Shown here: one piece after another, positions 63,752-64,000 of the stretch
Layout of the letters: every line of letters begins with the position of its first letter
How positions within the stretch are numbered: the first letter of the stretch is position 1
DNA from: Paenibacillus segetis
GTDB taxonomy: Bacteria > Bacillota > Bacilli > Paenibacillales > Paenibacillaceae
DNA: 64,000 bases
Assembly (NCBI RefSeq): GCF_014639155.1
Contig: NZ_BMFT01000004.1
Location: forward strand, 62,001-126,000
Direction of reading: 5' to 3'
Program-made: the position numbers and the translations under genes
Notes under the pieces: model-generated
Told to the model about the DNA's origin: nothing
The model's input: the letters and a program-made list of their open reading frames with translations, nothing else
Database searches by the model: none

Positions 63752-64000
63752 GTGCAATTTGTTAATCCGATTCGGGACATGAACACCATTCAAGCGATGA
63801 AAGAAGAGTTGAGAAAACACTCTATAAGGGACCTGTTGCTTTTTGTACTGGGAATTAACACCGGGATTAGTCTCCTTGATTTACTGAATCTTACTGTACA
63901 GGACGTTTGGGATGGTCAGAGTGCTAAACAGTTTCTTTATATTAAGGATGAAAAGACAGGAGAAGAAAAGGCTCATTACTTAAACAGCAAGATCGGGGAG
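63752..64000 (+). CDS. Tyrosine recombinase/integrase, N-terminal part (cut by window edge)
   Basis: GTG 63752 has GGAGGG 7 nt upstream and opens a frame to the window end (83 residues). The reading MQFVNPIRDMNTIQAMK, then RDLLLFVLGINTGISLLDLL, matches the start of the short phage-integrase catalytic-domain proteins of Bacillota, which lack the N-terminal core-binding domain. In these proteins the segment usually reads GINTGLRISDLL with a catalytic Arg; here the residues are GINTGISLLDLL, so the usual Arg is not seen. The remaining catalytic residues lie outside the window. Confidence 0.8.
   Translation, partial: MQFVNPIRDMNTIQAMKEELRKHSIRDLLLFVLGINTGISLLDLLNLTVQDVWDGQSAKQFLYIKDEKTGEEKAHYLNSKIGE

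Overview
The window looks like a chromosomal segment of a Paenibacillus-type Bacillota (inference). The signs are a complete cggR-gapA-pgk-tpiA-gpmI-eno operon followed by secG-rnr-smpB-ssrA, a tmRNA whose tag reads (A)GKQQNNYALAA, several large S-layer-homology (SLH) surface proteins, a CtsR-type clpP promoter and YesM/YesN-type two-component carbohydrate regulation. No CRISPR array, rRNA or intact transposase was seen.

Layout. 1-7000: the tail of a metallophosphoesterase, a GH2 beta-mannosidase diverging from a LacI regulator, adenine deaminase, clpP with a CtsR box on its -35, and tRNA-Arg(CCG). 7000-19900: the housekeeping core, with a CggR operator immediately downstream of the cggR promoter, the glycolytic genes, secG, RNase R with an unusually long basic tail, smpB and tmRNA.

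19800-31000: an accretion zone downstream of ssrA. The last 28 bp of the tmRNA recur exactly at 26568-26595, next to three copies of TTGTAGACA. Decayed 3'-end-like copies occur at 26467, 28136 and 29664. Between them lie a multimodular SLH GH10 xylanase, a collapsed paralogue of it, an AraC/GyrI-like regulator, a HEPN-type ORF, a DUF1796 protein, a nitroreductase/MarR pair with two palindromic operators, and an orphan MreC-like protein. 31000-38000 adds two more SLH surface proteins, a small membrane protein and an Arg-rich mini-gene whose ribosome-binding site is partly inside a hairpin.

38000-52000: YdeI- and DinB-family genes, then a carbohydrate locus: CE7 acetyl esterase, YesM-like kinase and YesN-like regulator, a sugar ABC importer (binding protein and two permeases, no ATPase), an FAD-dependent oxidoreductase, and a convergent GH94 glycoside phosphorylase. 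Together these suggest sensing, import, deacetylation and phosphorolysis of a beta-glycan oligosaccharide; the substrate cannot be read from the sequence.

52000-64000: a VOC protein, an SRAP protein with altered active-site positions, a peptide-antibiotic-style two-component/ABC module with a candidate regulator site upstream of the ABC genes, a CE2-type esterase, two tandem DUF1259 proteins, a lipoprotein-VanX-type dipeptidase, a copper-amine-oxidase-N-like secreted protein, a membrane sensor-domain protein and the start of a tyrosine recombinase.

Two non-coding observations stand out. One is a family of 25-bp repeats (CTAACGAA...TTATTT) found at three intergenic loci, always as inverted pairs. 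The other is the stack of tmRNA-3'-end copies behind ssrA.
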